Shown piece after piece: positions 31,025-42,939 of a stretch of 64,000 nucleotides of DNA; positions within the stretch are counted from its first letter, which is position 1; each line of letters opens with the position of its first letter. Position numbers and translations under genes: made by a program. Under the pieces are notes generated by a model, which did no database searches, had not been told where the DNA came from, and worked only from the letters and a program-made list of their open reading frames with translations. This DNA is from Nothophaeocryptopus gaeumannii (taxonomy: Eukaryota > Ascomycota > Dothideomycetes > Mycosphaerellales > Mycosphaerellaceae), in assembly GCA_031771865.1 (NCBI GenBank), contig JASISA010000036.1, forward strand, positions 1,116,001 to 1,180,000, read 5' to 3'.

Positions 31025-33064
31025 ATGCATCTGGTATCCCTGTTGGCGCTGATCTCCTTTCTTCTGTTGTTGAATACATGTCTTGCGGATAAGGCACCTT
31101 TCTATGCCAACTCGAAGTACAACAGTGGGGACTACGGGAAGTATGTCACGCAGACGTTCAAGTCTAATCCGGAGGTCACTTCGGTCCCGGTCCCGAATTT
31201 TATGAAGCCATTCACGAACTGCGACGATGGATCTTACCTATTCGTTACGCCTCGTGGTGGCAATGTTGCGAAGCCGACTTTAATGATACTGGATATTACT
31301 GGATCTCCCGTTTGGGTATCGACACAAGAATATGGCCAAGTCTACAATCTGCAGGTCCAGATGTTCAAAGGCGAACCATTCTTGACTTTCTGGGGCGGCA
31401 ATGACGCCGTAAACGGACATGGCGCAGGAACCTACTTCATGCTCGACCAGCAATATCACGAACGATATCGCATTGAAGCCGGTAATGGTCTACATGCGGA
31501 CCTGCACGCCTTTACCATCACTCCACAGAATACGGCCCTCATCAGCATCTATGAGAAAACTATCGCAGACCTCCACAGCGTTCCCGGAAACCACAAAAAG
31601 GGCTGGATCTGGGATTCCATCTTCCAAGAACTCGACATCGAAACCGGAGAAGTCCTCTTCGAATGGCGAGCATACGCACACATCAACGTCACCAACTCCT
31701 ACACCAACGTCAACGGAGCCGAGGAATGGGATCCTTGGGATACATACCACATCAACAGTGTCGATCGCGACGATATAGGAAACTACCTCATATCCATCCG
31801 CTTCTTACGCGCAGTCCTGTACATCGACGGCGTCACAGGCGATGTCCTCTGGCAACTCGGCGGGAAACAAAACTCCTTCACGGACCTTTCGGATGGGGAG
31901 GCTACGACTTCTCTCGGACAACATGACGCGCATTGGGTCACCGACAGCGCTGGCAACAAATCCATCACATTCTTCGACAACCGCGCAGATTGGTTTCACA
32001 CAATGGACACTCGCTCCAAAGGGAAACGAATCTCCGTGGATCTCAACGCAATGACCGCCCGCGTCGATGGGATCTTCTTTGATCCCAATCATAAGATCCT
32101 CTCGACCTCGCAGGGCTCGTACCAAACTCTCCCAAATGGAAACGTCCTCCTCGGATATGGTTTCAACGCCGTCATAGCAGAATTCTCTCCCTCTGGCGAG
32201 TTACTATGTGAAGCCTACCTCCAACCCGCCTCATCCTTCGGATCAGGAGACGTTCAAAGCTATCGAAACCTGAAATTCAACTGGACCGCCTATCCCGACA
32301 CCAAACCAATCCTCGTACTCGACAAGAAAATCCTCTACATGTCCTGGAACGGCGCCACAGAGGTCGTCACCTGGCTCCTCCTAGCCTCCAACGAAGATGA
32401 ACGAGATGAATACTCCGAAGACCTTCTCCAAAACAAGAGAGCCATCGAAGACGCCATCGTGGTTCGCAAAACCGGTTTCGAAACTTCCTTCGAAGTCCTC
32501 TCCGGTTCCGGCCTGAAACGATTCGTGAGAGTCATCGGTCTCAATGCCGAAGGCCAGCCTCTCGGGACATCTAATGTCGTTGACTTGGGTGATCTTGCGG
32601 CTGACGGGAAAGCTGGAGAGTATATGGAGTATGTCGAGGATGATAATGAGGATGCGATTTCTGTGGATCCGGGTCATTCGAACTTGCGGAAACCGTTGGG
32701 GGGTGAGGAAATTTTGGTTGGATTTGGGGTGTTGACGGCGCTGACGGTTTTGTTGGTTGCGTGTCTGCTGCTTGGGAAACGGAGGATGTTGGCGCCGGTG
32801 AAGGCTGTGGTGGAGATTGATGGGGATAATTATTTGCCGCCAGTTCTGGAGCAGAAGCAGAAGGCGGGTGGAGGGGTGGCGGGTTTGTTGTTGAGGGCGA
32901 GGAGGTTGGTTTCTTGGGAGAGAAAGAGTGATAGTTTTACCGATGCGCCTGCGAAGGAAAAGTTGCTTGGGCCTGAGCACTTTGCGCTGGCTGATGATGA
33001 TGAGGAGAGGGGGTCTTTCGGTATCGGTGTTATCCGGAATACTGAGAATAGTCAGAAGCCTTGA
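31025..33064 (+). CDS. Arylsulfotransferase-family membrane protein
   Basis: Single exon, 679 aa from ATG 31025. A signal peptide (LVSLLALISFLLLLNTCLA) is followed by a beta-propeller ectodomain of the Arylsulfotran_2 (ASST) family: FVTPRGGNVAKPTLMILD, LHADLHAFTITPQNTALIS, WDTYHINSVDRDDIGNYLIS, DVLWQLGGKQNSF and LGQHDAHWV are typical. The His residues of HADLH and QHDAH are candidate active-site residues. A transmembrane helix (ILVGFGVLTALTVLLVACLL) lies near residue 570, with a cytosolic tail. Fungal members are common but their reaction is largely untested. Convergent with the permease remnant 75 bp away. Confidence 0.85.
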   Translation: MHLVSLLALISFLLLLNTCLADKAPFYANSKYNSGDYGKYVTQTFKSNPEVTSVPVPNFMKPFTNCDDGSYLFVTPRGGNVAKPTLMILDITGSPVWVSTQEYGQVYNLQVQMFKGEPFLTFWGGNDAVNGHGAGTYFMLDQQYHERYRIEAGNGLHADLHAFTITPQNTALISIYEKTIADLHSVPGNHKKGWIWDSIFQELDIETGEVLFEWRAYAHINVTNSYTNVNGAEEWDPWDTYHINSVDRDDIGNYLISIRFLRAVLYIDGVTGDVLWQLGGKQNSFTDLSDGEATTSLGQHDAHWVTDSAGNKSITFFDNRADWFHTMDTRSKGKRISVDLNAMTARVDGIFFDPNHKILSTSQGSYQTLPNGNVLLGYGFNAVIAEFSPSGELLCEAYLQPASSFGSGDVQSYRNLKFNWTAYPDTKPILVLDKKILYMSWNGATEVVTWLLLASNEDERDEYSEDLLQNKRAIEDAIVVRKTGFETSFEVLSGSGLKRFVRVIGLNAEGQPLGTSNVVDLGDLAADGKAGEYMEYVEDDNEDAISVDPGHSNLRKPLGGEEILVGFGVLTALTVLLVACLLLGKRRMLAPVKAVVEIDGDNYLPPVLEQKQKAGGGVAGLLLRARRLVSWERKSDSFTDAPAKEKLLGPEHFALADDDEERGSFGIGVIRNTENSQKP

Positions 33065-33139
33065 TCTTTCGTAGCAAGTAATCTCATTTTGTTCAATGAA
33101 CAAACAAGCGCTTGCCTTCCCTTCCAGCTGCATCGTTCA

Positions 33140-33941
33140 TCAGCGCTCCTCCGAAGCCAGCACACGCTCGATCACCTTCACGGTCAGGCCTGGCCACTTG
33201 CTCTTCGCCCGAACAAACCAACTGATCGGAGCGAACCCCACACAAGCAACGAAGATCGGACCAGCATAGTTCATATTCTCAGCAGTAACCGGCAAAGTGC
33301 TAGGGAACGGCAGGAAAACAATTACCCAAACGGTGTAGAAGAGCGAAAAGACGTCCACTGCAACACCCCACCGTCCCAAATTGCAACTCCCAAGCTGCAT
33401 ATGCGGGTTGCGCATTCGAGACCATAGCATACACCCGATAGCAATGAAATAGGACGAATACAACGCCATCGACGAAAGCGCTAGAATGGCTCCGAAAGCG
33501 ACTGAGGATCCGAGTTCCAGCAGACCCAGGGGCATTACCAGGATTGTCGGTAGTAAAACGGCCTGGACAGGTACGTAGTATCGGGTGCTGACGCGCGCAA
33601 TACACGATGGGAGTACACCATCTCTCGTCCAAGCCCCGGTAAGTCGACTGACCGTCGCGGTACTCGCCAGACCACAACAATAAAATATAACCAGCAAGAA
33701 ACTTATCAGCGTCGCTATCGTCGCGGTAGATCCGGTTGCATTGAGTAGGATCGCAAACATGGGCCAGGACGAGGAGAGATTTTCTTGTAGGTTCCCTGAG
33801 GCGAAGAGGATCGCAATGACCATGCCGTAGGCGAGGAGGTCGTTGAGGGTGATGGGCCAGAAAAGGGCGCAGGGAACGGCGTCTCGAGAACGGCGGGTTT
33901 CTACGGAGATGTGGATTGCGCCATCGAAGCCTGTGAAGGAC
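33140..33941 (-). pseudogene. 5'-truncated amino-acid/GABA permease (APC family)
   Basis: 267 codons cover only the C-terminal half of a roughly 500-aa APC transporter. SFTGFDGAIHISVETRRSRD is the conserved loop around transmembrane segment 6; later segments end in a normal C-terminus (APISWFVRAKSKWPG, stop 33140). The block begins after an acceptor-like AAAG at 33942. Upstream, no frame resembles the N-terminal half, and only about 290 bp remain before the divergent gene at 34235. A gtaagg donor near 34015 could join to it in phase (aca-tg/g-tcc), but that frame hits a stop six codons upstream. A broken gene is likely. Confidence 0.65.
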
Positions 33942-34234
33942 CTTTAATTGTTGAGAAGATGCATTGATCAGCCCAAAGTCGTGAGATGTGGGAAAGGGGT
34001 TGTTTCCCTTACCATGTGCAGCTCAGTCGTTCTTAGCGGGATGGCTGCAGGTACTGGACCCGATCTACTGCAGGTCGGTGCGGAATATCTCCGAGCGCGC
34101 ACCAAACCTCTGGCTCTTGGTTGCTTGAGGAAGCTCGAGTCAGTATCGGACTCGCAACCACGCCATCCGTTTGATGCACGCAGAGAGTTGCCAGAAAGCA
34201 CAGGCATGTTTGAGAAACGGCGCATAGTGAGAAC

Positions 34235-35179
34235 ATGGGTCAGAAGTATGGCTTCTCCACGCCAGGATACGATTGGCAACGGTACAGTCGAGTGCGACCT
34301 CAGTATAGAGGCTCGGTCTGGAAGCTGGTGTTAGATTACCATGCAGCCCACAATGGGAAGCTCGATGCAGCTCACGATGTCGGGTCCGGGTATGGGGTGG
34401 TAGCGAAGGATTTTCTCTCGAAGCACTTTCAGCATACGTATGCTAGTGATCCGGTCCAGCTCGATGCGACCAAACATTTCTTGCATAGCCTGATTGAAGC
34501 TGGGAAGGTGACCACGCGTCAAGCTGGAGCTGAGGATGAGTGGCTGCCGGAAAACAGTATCGACATGGTGACGGCGTTTGAGTGTCTGCACTGGACCGAC
34601 CCTGCTCGGAGCATACCAACTATCGCAAAGCAATTGAGACCTGGTGGTACATTTGCAGCGCTATACTATCCGCCACGGCCTTTCGTTCGCGACAATCGGC
34701 GAGCTGATAAAGCCTGGAAGCGCATCTTCAACACCTGCGCCGAGATGTGGACGGCGGAAGGAACCACATCTAGTCGCTTTCTCCCGCAAGCATACGATGG
34801 GCTGAACGGCCACGTGCCACTCCCAAGCGATCTATTCGTGCCAGGGGCTAGGAGAATTCGGATCAATGCCAAGTTGATGAGTCTCAGCCCGAACTGGTGT
34901 CCAGAGGAAGCCTTTCGGGTTGGTGACGCTCATACGTCTCGAGGAGTAAAGCAGCAACTGGGCCCCGCCGATGTGTGTGAGGATGTTATCGATGAAGAAA
35001 GTTGGGAAGAGGAGGTCGACGCTCAATGGTTTCAAGACGTGCTTTTATCGTTCTCAAGTAGCTTCCCGCTTGACAGGGCCAAGGAAGAGATGAAGGAAAT
35101 CCGGGAGGCCATCGAAGATGAGGGCGGCACGACCAAAATTCTTTGGATGGTAGATATTGTCTTGGCGACTAAGAGGTGA
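34235..35179 (+). CDS. SAM-dependent methyltransferase type 11
   Basis: Single exon, 314 aa. The N-terminus YSRVRPQYRGSVWKLVLDYH is typical of fungal Tmt1/Crg1-like small-molecule methyltransferases. Motif I is HDVGSGYGVVAKDF; SIDMVTAFECLHWTDPARSI gives motifs II-III; QLRPGGTFAALYY follows. The W-residue pair near the end (WCPEEAF, WFQDVLLSF) fits the group. Substrate unknown; the yeast relative methylates trans-aconitate. Its promoter side faces the truncated permease. Confidence 0.85.
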   Translation: MGQKYGFSTPGYDWQRYSRVRPQYRGSVWKLVLDYHAAHNGKLDAAHDVGSGYGVVAKDFLSKHFQHTYASDPVQLDATKHFLHSLIEAGKVTTRQAGAEDEWLPENSIDMVTAFECLHWTDPARSIPTIAKQLRPGGTFAALYYPPRPFVRDNRRADKAWKRIFNTCAEMWTAEGTTSSRFLPQAYDGLNGHVPLPSDLFVPGARRIRINAKLMSLSPNWCPEEAFRVGDAHTSRGVKQQLGPADVCEDVIDEESWEEEVDAQWFQDVLLSFSSSFPLDRAKEEMKEIREAIEDEGGTTKILWMVDIVLATKR

Positions 35180-35585
35180 CGAACGCAATGGTTCCTCGAC
35201 GGCGGTGATGATGCAGTTCACTTCAATGTCCAGTCCCTTTCACATGCTTGTCACAACCTTGAGACTACGATTTAGAGTTCGGCTGCAAGGGCTCAAGGTG
35301 GGGCAGCGGGCCCGTGCGTGGTTCCGACGTTCCGCTCTCGTTGGTGACGCTCTGCTGTTGTTCAAGATTCCAATTGATTGACATCTCCACGACTACCAAT
35401 CACCAACTCCGACCGATTACCTCCTCAAACTTTCGACACTCGCTGTTCCGGCAGCGGCGAACACTCAGCAACGGTTCAAATGCAAGCTCGAAGTCACACG
35501 AGTTTGCCGCACACCACCATCCAAATGCCCGATCGCTAAAGCGCAGCCCCTCCATCCACCAACCCCGGCGCCGACACCACCAACG
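35180..35585. other. Upf2 promoter region
   Basis: About 400 bp with no gene, between the methyltransferase stop and the first Upf2 exon. Confidence 0.35.
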
Positions 35586-38500
35586 ATGGCCGCCATGGAG
35601 CGGCGAAGAAAGCGTAGGGATATCTGTAAGAGCATGCGCGCAAAATCATGGCTGACCGAGTCAAGGCGATCTGAGAGAGCAGAATGTACGAGCATGGAAT
35701 GGAGAGAAAGGTAATTTCAAGAGCGAATTCTGGATATGGCTCAGGATATTGACCAGGCTGTTCAGATGTGTTCGATGTTCAGGGCTCGCTGGACTCGAAC
35801 ATGAAGAAGAATACGGCCTTCATCAAGCGCCTGCGAACCGCCGTCACTGCTGCCAACGCCGGCACCTTCCTCCAGGAGATCCGCTCGTTGTCGTTGCACA
35901 AGTACCTCACCGAGATCATTTCCGCGTGCTATGAGGGCCTCACCAAGCTCAAGGTCGCTGGAGATATTGCCGCCGGCGTCGAGATTGTTAGCGCGCTGCA
36001 TCAGAGATTCGGCCCCGAGGAATTCACGTCTTATCTGGGCTGGTACGTTGGTCGCGGGTTGGCCACGCCAGACAAGACGCAGTTGAAGGCGCTTCCTGCC
36101 GATGTTCGCGAGCGAGAGGAGAAGGAACGCATCGCGAGGCAACGGACTCTGCTAAGAGTGGCCACCGAGCTGTGGCTGGTTGGCGCCCTCAAGAGTCTGG
36201 AAGACATCTCACAGCCCGCGGAAGCCGCGAAGCTGGGCAAAGCTGTCGAAGGAGCAACAAAGGCTAAGCTGAATGGATCTCGACCGGACACTGCTGACCC
36301 GGAACCATTTCCACTGGAAGTTCTCAAGGATATGCTGGGCCATGATCGCGAACATGTCAACTTACCTCTGGTTGTGCTATTTGTTAAGTCATTTGCTTGG
36401 GACATTCTAGGATCGAAGCCAGCCAAGGCTGAGAGTAGGCAAAAGGTCGCCGAAGACGGCGCAACTACCAATGGCACTGTCGAATCTGCGACCACTACCG
36501 AGAACGACGATGGCGCAACTCCAGATCCACCGCTGACCCCACCAGCTTTGCAGCAGCGATTTAAAAACATACTGCAGCGATATTTTGATGATGTGAAGGC
36601 GCATATTGTTCGCGATCAGGAGCGACTCACTGCGCAGGGAAAACGCAACGCCGAAGCATATGTTAAATCAGGAGAAGTCTTCGAGGATCGACAGGTGAGC
36701 CATGAAAAGGCTCTGAAAGCGCAGGAGAAGCTCATCTCCAGCGCCCAGACCCTGGCTGAGGTTCTGGGGGCTGAAATGCCCGATCTATCTGAGAAAGATG
36801 CTGGCTCCGGTCTGGAGAGTAGCATCGGCCTTGTGAAGACTGGCGAGTACCTACGTGGCCAAGGCGAAGGTGCTGGCATTTGGGAAGACGAAGACGAGCG
36901 CCGCTTTTACGAGAATCTCGTAGATCTCAAGGACCGCGTGCCTGGTATATTGCTTGAGGATGGCAAGAAGAAAAAGGCCGATCCTGAAGAACAAGTTGGC
37001 AAGAAAGCCGAGGAACCAAGCGAGACCAAGGACAAGCCGACCGATGGCGAAGAGACGTCCACGGCGATCGCAAACAAGACAGTTGGAGCTCAGGTCGATG
37101 CTTTGCTGGCCAGACTGCACGAGCTCGCAACGAAAGATCAGGTCGATCAGTTCGCGATCGACTTTTGCTTTTTAAACTCGAAAGCATCGAGAAATCGACT
37201 CATCAAAGCTATCGAAGACATACCGAAGGGCAGGACCGACTTGCTTCCACTCTACGCTCGACTAATAACAACCCTTGGTCGTCATCTTCAAGACGTCTCA
37301 GAAGCCATGATCAAGCACTTGGACGATGAATTCCGCAGCCTCCAGCGTCGCAAATCTAAAGACTTCCTTGGGCAAGTCAGAATGGTCAATGTGCGATACA
37401 TTGCGGAGCTCACCAAGTTTGGTGTTGTTCCAGAGCACGTCATATTCCATTGCCTGAAGGTCAGCTTGGACGATTTCTCCAGGATGAACATCGAAATCAT
37501 TGCGACTCTATTGGAGAACTGCGGACGTTACTTGCTAAGAAATCCCGAGACTTGCCCGCGCATGTCCTCGTTCTTGGAGACGCTGCAACGAAAGAAGGCC
37601 GCACAGCACCTTGGACAGCAGGAGCGCATGCTCATCGAGAATGCAGTCTACTTCGTGAGTCCGCCAGAACGTGCTGCGATTCAGCAAAAGGAGCGCACCC
37701 CTCTTGACCTGTTCGTCCGCAAGCTGATCTACACGGATCTGACTAAGAAGTCTCTGGACAAGGTCATCAAGCAGGTCCGAAAGCTGCATTGGGAGGAAAC
37801 CGAGGTCGTCGACATTCTGCGCAAAATCTTTGTCAAACCTGGGAAGATCAAATTCGGCAACATTTATCTCTTGGCAATGATGCTTGCCGCCTTGTACCGT
37901 TTCCACACTGATTTTGCGATCACGGTTCTTGACGAATTGCTGGAGCGGGTCACCGTGGGACTTGAGATTAACGACTTCAAGTTCAACCAAAGACGCATTG
38001 CGGAGGTCAAATACCTCGGCGAGCTCTACATGTACCGCGTCGTTGATTCTACTTTGATCTTCGACACGCTTTACAAGGTCCTGAACTACGGCCATCGACC
38101 ATACGCGCAGCCTGGACAGATCTGCCCGATTGACCTTCCAGACGACTACTTCCGAGTTCGTTTGGCTTGCGCCTTGCTGGAGACGTGTGGTCACTGCTTC
38201 GAAAAAGGCGCAGCGAGGAAGAAGCTGGACTTCTACCTCACATTTTTACAATACTACATCAACATTAAGGACCCTCTTCCTATGGATATCGAATTCGTCG
38301 TTCAGGACACGTACAACCTTCTCCGGCCGCAATGGAAGCTGGTGTTGAACGACTTTGCGGAGGCTAGCAGGTTGTTCGCAGAAGCTTGCAAACAGAACTA
38401 CCAGGACGTTGCCTTTGGCAAGACACCGGAGCCTGAAGAGCCTGAAGAGCCCGAGATGGAGGGCAGGATCTCTGACGAGGATCGTTTGGACGGCGAGGAG

Positions 38501-39529
38501 AATGCCGCTGAAGGAGACGATGGAAATGCAAAGTCTGACAATGAAGAAAACCAGGCCCAAGGTGATGATGATGCTGTACGAGCTGACGAATCTGACGAGG
38601 AAGAGCACATTGTTGTGACTCGACCAGAAGACCAGAGAGACCCCGAAGCCGATGCAGAGTTCGACCGCGAGCTTGCCAAACTCCTGGCAGAAAGCGTCGA
38701 TTCTCGCAAGTTTGAGCGCAAGACGGCGTTTGACGTGCCACTCCCGATGCGGCGCACAGTGCGTGACACGACAACCAATACCGCGGATGACAGTGGTGGC
38801 GAAACGTCAGCGTCGGCGCCAGCGCCCGCACCCGCCAACGGGGTTGGCACAATGAAGTTCGCGCTCCTCAGCAGGAAGGGCAACCGCCAGCAGGTATGTG
38901 GTGACTTTCCGAGAAGTAACTTGCGGTCAACATTGACATTCGCTTAGACCAAGTCGATCGATCTACCCTCCGACTCTTCATTCGCCGTTGCCATGCGCTC
39001 GCAACAACAAGCCGAGCGCGCCGAACAGCAGCGCATCAAGAATCTGGTCCTGAACTACGACTTGACAGACGAACAGGCAGATGGTGATTCACCCAGCTTT
39101 CATTACGTTCAGTCGCAAGACCGCGTGCGTCTCGTCGGCACAGGCTCGCTCAACAAAAGAGGTCTGAAGCTTAATGGTCGATCTCAACATACGACCAGTA
39201 GCGACGGAGAGAACATCGCGCCCCCAGATGATGCAGAAGCAACAATTCGCAAAGACTCATTGACTGACGAGACAGGCCCCTACGAGAGCCTCAATAACAC
39301 GATGCGATACGACAAGTCTGGTAACACGCGCCAGAAGCAGCGAGCGAGGAAATTACAGTTAGGAGACATTGATTGGTACGGCAACCGCACTGCTTCTGCA
39401 ACCAACCTCTCAGAGCGTGAAGAGGGTCAGGTCAGCCTCGATCAGTACATCGTCGACAAAAAGTCGACATCTGCACGTGGTCGAGGCTCTGGCTCTCGGC
39501 GCGGTCGGGGTAGGACCTCTAAAGGCTGA
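35586..39529 (+). CDS. NMD2: Nonsense-mediated mRNA decay factor Upf2/Nmd2
   Basis: Exons 35586-35625, 35666-35710, 35766-38893 and 38948-39529, 1264 aa. Bridges Upf3 and Upf1 in NMD on ribosomes. The start MAAMERRRKRRDICDLREQN, then NGEKDVFDVQGSLDSNMKKN, rebuilds the usual first helix leading into MIF4G-1 (NTAFIKRLRTAVTAANAGTF). Further MIF4G repeats follow (FLNSKASRNRLIKAIEDIPK; KIFVKPGKIKFGNIYLLAMM). A strongly acidic stretch lies around 890-960, then the Upf1-binding segment (QQQAERAEQQRIKNLVLNYD) and an RGRG-rich tail. Intron 1 is only 40 nt, chosen because it restores both frame and family sequence; ATG 35595 is an alternative start. Confidence 0.9.
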
Positions 39530-40377
39530 GCTGACCGGCGGCATTGTCCGCTCTTACAGGACGTAACGACGTACGAAGATGGATGGCGAGACCATCCTTC
39601 CTACTATCACGATCATACGATTGAATTGTGCTCATGAAGCATCAAACGCCTGCCATTGACAGCATATCACACATAGCTGTCATGACGACCTGCCGATTTC
39701 CTGTGCCACGTGCACAGTCACAAGACACCGAAAACCTCGATTCGAAGCTGCGAGTCCGAATGAAGAAGCCCTGGGCTGAAGACAAGAAGAGAGGCAAGTC
39801 GCCCTTCAGTAGCCGATTCCGCCAAACCGAGGGCGAATTGAGCAACGAGGGACTAGCTTGCATCGAGAAATATTAGGAGCATGGATGACAACCCGACCAA
39901 GACAAGACAACAGCAGAAACGGTTCATTAAACACATGGCTCATTTTGGTATGGTAAGGGGATGATATGATCAGAATGCTTGGTTTGGTGGAAGTGGAGAG
40001 AGGAGAACACACTAGCTGCAGTCACTCACTTAGACTTTTCCTTGGGTTACAGAATGAGAATGCAATTGATTGACACAGGTATCGACGGCGCATCTCAACG
40101 TCGGGATCCTCCTCCCCAATGCCCAATATCTAGTATCGGCAAGGCGACAGTATCTCAAAGGCCCAGACTTTTGACAGCTATTCGCAGGTATCGTACACAC
40201 AAGGCCTCATTCCAATCCTTCCGCAAGATTATAATCGTCGTAGAGTCATGACATCGTAGAATCTATACTCGATCAGCATACTTTCCTCATCAACATCTTC
40301 AGAGTAACATATATACCACTGTTTGTAGGTCCATGCCAATACCCCGTCCAATTCATCCCTTATCATTCACTCACCAT
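39530..40377. other. Intergenic region
   Basis: About 850 bp between Upf2 and the small minus-strand gene; 3' ends converge here. No gene seen. Confidence 0.35.
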
Positions 40378-40884
40378 CTACTGCCCGCCTGTAGATGTAT
40401 ACCCTGGTGGACTTCCATGTCCCGCAAGCGTCTTCTCCATCTTCTCGCGCTTCAAGTCATTCATTTTCCAACTTTGCAGTATGTCCAGGTCGGGTCTACC
40501 GTCTGGCAGGAATGCTGCGTTGGTGAGACTGTCCGATGCGGAGGAGGAGGAGGCGGCTGCGACCTGAATGGAAGGTAAGTGAGTGGGATGAAAGGGGAGG
40601 GAGAGTGAGGAGATAAACTTACGGCTTGTTCATAGTGCTTTGTTGGTTGGCGTTGGAGGGTCGGTTTGGATAGGTCTCCGGTGTCGTGGTCGTGGGAGGA
40701 TGTTGAAGGGAGTTCGGAAGGTTTGTCGTCGGAGACGAGGGAGCGGGTCGCCTAGTGAGGGAGCATTAGTATCATAGTGTGAAGTCCGGGATGTGTGCTG
40801 GTTGATCTGATTGAATACCATAGTGCTAGGCCGCTGGAAGCTGTAAGGGTGAGAGGTGGAGGTTGGAGATCCGGTTGAAGCCAT
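40378..40884 (-). CDS. Small spliced hypothetical protein, 126 aa
   Basis: Exons 40884-40819, 40751-40623 and 40563-40378, all in phase. The N-terminus is Ser/Thr-rich (MASTGSPTSTSHPYSFQRPS), then a charged linker (LVSDDKPSELPSTSSHDHD) and a compact C-terminus (LTNAAFLPDGRPDLDILQSW, then MNDLKREKMEKTLAGHGSPP). FLPDGRPDLDILQSW reads as a conserved motif, though I cannot name it. Intron 2 has strong gtaagt/attcag borders; intron 1 has a weak gtattc donor, so the first exon is less sure. Confidence 0.55.
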
Positions 40885-42022
40885 TTCGGTCGGATGTCTG
40901 GTGGTGATCGTCGAAGAGGAGTAGATGGAGGAATTTCTGTTATGAATCTGATGGTCTGAGTCCGTCTTAGATGATCACCGGCTTCTTGACAACTCGAGAA
41001 TGGATTGAAGTACGATATGTGGTTGACGGGAATGTGAATGTTGACCAAGAAGCGACTACGAGCAGATTTGGTTGTATCCTTGACCTTCCAATGATCGTAC
41101 CTACTCTACGTATCTTACTTCTGAGCTCGAGGTGGTGTTGATCTTGCCTTGAGACAGGTCTTGTGGTTGCTGCAGAAGGCGCAGGCGTGAGCAAGAACGA
41201 GTGGGGAGAGCTGGGGTGATGGTCTGGCCACCTCTTGCCAGGGTTGTGAAGAGGAGGGTGTAGCACAAGGAGAAGCAACCGCCTTCCCGACCGAGAACAA
41301 TGCGGCTCTCGATGTTATAGTGATGTCTCTCGCCATCTCTCGTGGTCCTTTGCAGTAGACTTGATATGCGGAAAAGCACCAAGTCGGCAGGCAACAAGCG
41401 AGACGCCGATGTTCGGCTCGGCCGAAACATCAGTCAGCCGCTTCTTTCTGCACCCAGCCTCATTCACTTCTCACCTCCCGACGACATTCACCGATCCGGC
41501 CAATGTTTTCACCTGCCATTCCCCCCCAACCACTCCAGCACGACCAGCACAGCCCGAAGGAAGCACTCTCGTACTGCTCACACCGCTGTCGGCGCACAAA
41601 ATGGATGGAGGGGAACACCAAAAGTCGGTGTGGACCGCGACAGAACTTCTCCTTCGGCTCATGCACTCCACCATCTAGTCATTGCACCAAGCTAGATACG
41701 TGCTCAAGCGTCGGTGAATACAGCGAGGGTGCTCCTCCAGCCAAGCCACAATCGTCCACGGTAGCGTGACTGCTACGTGTAGCGAGCCACAACGCGCCTT
41801 CCCGCTGCAATGCACGAGCATGTCGACGAGGCTTGGTGGTTGAAGAAGCTCCCAGCTCCGTCTTTCTGCCGTAGAAGGCTGTATACACGACTCACACGGG
41901 TGGGGAGATTCAAAAGCTGCCACCTCCCGGCCTCGTCAATTGCCCATTGATACTACTACTCAACTAGCAGGCATCTCATTAACAGCATTCACCCTCGCTG
42001 CTTCGGCTTTCTCCATACAACC
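40885..42022. other. Divergent intergenic region of about 1.1 kb
   Basis: Many overlapping short frames without support. Probably the two promoters of the small protein and the cyclin-box gene. Low-complexity pyrimidine runs occur near 41515. Confidence 0.35.
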
Positions 42023-42939
42023 ATGACCACCATGTTTGTATTCGGGAACTCTCCTGCTTTGAGCGCTTGCGATTCGCTTGACGATATTGACGACCTCGAT
42101 GCTTACCTGGACTCTATTCCCGGACTCTCGAACTTCCCTACCCCGCCGGCGGAGAAGAAAGACGTGACTGTTGAGACGATTGAGCTTACCGAGCCCGAAC
42201 TTTACGATGATGAGGAATTCGATTGTGCGTGGAACATCCTCGATACACACGAGCTTCTGCTAATCTTTGATCCCCAGTGGGCCGCATTGCTATTCTTCTG
42301 GCCAAAGAAGCTGCTATCGACCTCGACTTTGTCCACGAAGATGCCGATATCGTGCACGACATGCTGTTGCGAGCCCAATTTCCTCCTGAAGTCATAGCCT
42401 TGGCTTTCAATATTATCGCTGGGTTACGGTTTCTCCCACTGCCTCTGGAGACCTTTGCCGAGGCACCGCCAGACCTGCTCATAGTCGCAGCTCTCAGCCT
42501 CGCGGTGTCCTTCACGGATGACAAGCCTCCTTGTCCCGCATGGTGGTCGAAGCACGTTTGCGCACTTTCCTGGACAGCACGCCGTATCGACGCGACTGTG
42601 GTCAAAGTGTTGTCACTTCTGGACTGGAAACTACACCCCCTTGGCTCACCAGATGCCATTCAGTTGGCCCTGTCTCTGTTCGCGGGTGACTTCGACTCTG
42701 CTCCAACGACGCCTCAAGATCCTGGTACGCCGCTCAGTGCCGACATCTTAGTCGCAGACAGCGCAAGCGAGAGCGTATTCAGCGATCTTTCGACCTCCGC
42801 TTGGGAAAAGCAGCTTCCGAAGCCCAACGTGTTCGGCTCCATCCAATGCTGGAAGCACGCCCAATCCATTCGAAAACCAATACCCATTTCTCTGCCATTC
42901 GAACAGATCGCGAGCATTCAGTACCTTCCACTTCTCTGA
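42023..42939 (+). CDS. Cyclin-box protein
   Basis: Exons 42023-42224 and 42278-42939, 287 aa. An acidic N-terminus (SLDDIDDLDAYLDSIPGLSN) precedes a single cyclin-like fold: LGRIAILLAKEAAIDLDFVH, FPPEVIALAFNIIAGLRFLP, DLLIVAALSLAVSFTDDKPP, then WWSKHVCALSWTARRIDATV and VLSLLDWKLHPLGSPDAIQL. The WKL(H)P ending is typical of cyclin-box helix 5. It resembles the small Pcl/cyclin-like proteins of filamentous fungi. Partner kinase unknown. The Ser/Thr-Pro tail may be phosphorylated. The intron has gtgcgt/ccccag borders and a gctaat branch site. Confidence 0.75.
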
